From Anaerolineae bacterium (GTDB lineage Bacteria; Chloroflexota; Anaerolineae; Anaerolineales; UBA4823), in the NCBI GenBank assembly GCA_030622805.1, contig JAUXFR010000058.1:1-7744 (forward strand): a stretch of 7,744 bases of DNA, read 5' to 3'. The translations under genes and the position numbers were made by a program. Below are positions 7,162 to 7,744 of the stretch, one piece after another. Within the stretch, counting starts at the first letter, position 1. Each line of letters starts with the position of its first letter. Under the pieces are notes generated by a model. The model was not told where the DNA came from, searched no databases, and saw only the letters and a list, made by a program, of their open reading frames with translations.

Positions 7162-7467
7162 GTGTGCGCGCAAATGCTGGCAGTATTTGCCGTCTTCGTC
7201 CTGGTGAGCTGGACCAAAAACGCAGGTCTTGACCTGGGATCAAAATACCTGTTCCCGTCGATCGCTGCGGTGGCTGTGGAAGGCACACTGCTGTCGAGCG
7301 GTAAAGGCAGCTACCTCGGTACCATGGCGGGTATGATAGTGATCCAATTGATTCAGTGTCTGCTTACCACCGTGATGCTGCCCGAGTCCATCCGGCAGAT
7401 GGTCTTCACCGGCGTGCTGCTAGTGCTGGTGATAATCTACGGATGTCGGTGGGGGCTGCGGTTGTAG
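7162..7467 (+). pseudogene. C-terminal remnant of a sugar-type (RbsC-like) ABC permease
   Basis: The frame gives about 101 residues that align in pattern to the last third of ribose/sugar-type ABC permeases. YLFPSIAAVAVEGTLLSSGKGSYLGT (roughly 29-54) mirrors the family's YLxPSIAAVVxGGTSxxGGxGSxLGT, followed by LIQCLLTTVMLPESIRQMV and a hydrophobic end with a natural-looking C terminus. Family members are about 320 residues with several more membrane helices; the N-terminal two thirds are missing. An in-frame stop lies at 7147-7149, no ribosome site precedes the GTG, and the conserved GGT has become EGT. No ATP-binding or substrate-binding partner gene is nearby. The missing part ends beside the kinase promoter, so a deletion or insertion probably removed it. 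A small live membrane protein is possible but less likely. Confidence 0.68.
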
Positions 7468-7744
7468 GATTTTTGGTTGTCATGGTTTTTCTACTGTTTT
7501 TTGAGTGGCTCGCTGATTGGTTTGATAGTCCAGTTGACTGTCACTTCGCAAGTGACAGTCAACTCTACCGCACACAACCTGCCAATGAACCGCTGCGTTT
7601 TAATCCACCCACGTAACCGGTGTATAGAACCAGTCACTTTAATGCACTGCACCCTCGTGTACTTACGTACGCAGCGTCAGCGGAAAGAATGCCTCGGCTG
7701 GGGTAGGCGGGAAACTAGGGGTTGGAACACCCACCATTGCAGCC
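7468..7744. other. Non-coding tail with one strong palindrome
   Basis: Apart from the palindrome at 7532-7564, nothing convincing is seen here. Open frames on both strands are short and compositionally odd. The last 80 bases are open on the - strand to a TAA at 7663-7665 and could hold the C-terminal end of a gene that begins outside the window, but the encoded proline-rich peptide is not recognised. Confidence 0.4.
7532..7564. repeat. Perfect 15-bp palindrome with 3-base loop
   Basis: AGTTGACTGTCACTT (7532-7546) and its exact reverse complement (7550-7564) flank a CGC loop. The stem is uninterrupted and would form a very stable hairpin on either strand. No T-tract follows on either side, so a standard intrinsic terminator is unlikely. 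The arms share the GTTGAC/GTCAAC core with the hairpin at 5305-5321, which suggests a repeated palindromic element in this genome; that link is inference. Confidence 0.75.

Noticed and set aside
7356..7616. An 86-residue + strand frame with a hydrophobic middle part
   Set aside because: It overlaps the permease remnant in another frame, and its end simply translates the palindrome at 7532-7564.
7663..7744. Open frame on the - strand at the right edge, ending in TAA at 7663-7665
   Set aside because: Only about 27 codons are visible, proline-rich and not recognised. It may be the tail of an outside gene but cannot be supported from this window.

Overview
The window looks like chromosomal DNA of a free-living bacterium with mid-range GC. 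It most resembles the Chloroflexota (Anaerolineae-type) gene repertoire. The reasons are a very large zinc-ribbon/class III cyclase/AAA/TPR signalling protein, a small DUF3795 cysteine-rich protein, a bacterial deoxynucleoside kinase, and intergenic spaces full of short palindromic and degenerate repeats. This placement is an inference from gene types, not from a marker gene. No rRNA, tRNA, CRISPR array, complete insertion sequence or phage gene was seen.

Layout. Bases 1-200 hold a degenerate repeat cluster. A small DUF3795 gene on the + strand (312-647) follows, with an extended -10 element and a clear Shine-Dalgarno sequence. It converges, with only 7 bases between stop codons, on a 1476-residue gene on the - strand (655-5085). 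That protein carries two N-terminal zinc ribbons, a class III nucleotide cyclase domain, an NTPase module with Walker A and B motifs, a long TPR region and a complete SpoIIE/RsbU-type PP2C phosphatase at the C terminus. The 366-base gap 5086-5451 contains its likely promoter region, a 16-bp operator-like palindrome, a cluster of hairpins, and an intrinsic terminator for the next - strand gene. That gene (5452-6366) encodes a double TerB-like protein. It lies 56 bases behind a - strand deoxynucleoside kinase gene (6423-7067) that has a good sigma-70-type promoter, so the two may be co-transcribed. On the + strand, 7162-7467 is the C-terminal remnant of a sugar-type (RbsC-like) ABC permease, probably a decayed gene. 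The rest (7468-7744) holds a perfect 15-bp palindrome and no recognisable gene.

How the genes may work together. The large protein reads as a one-polypeptide signalling hub: NTP-driven conformational switching and TPR-mediated sensing are placed between a nucleotide-cyclase input or output and a serine phosphatase of the partner-switching type. No anti-sigma factor or STAS partner gene is present here, so its target must lie elsewhere. The TerB-like protein next to a PP2C-containing protein recalls the stress-linked association of Ter domains with PP2C phosphatases, but a terminator separates the two genes and the link is only a hypothesis. The kinase is a nucleotide-salvage enzyme with no obvious link to the rest.

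The most noteworthy item is the cyclase-ATPase-TPR-phosphatase fusion, with an altered cyclase active site and an intact phosphatase site. The repeats and palindromes in the intergenic spaces come second.
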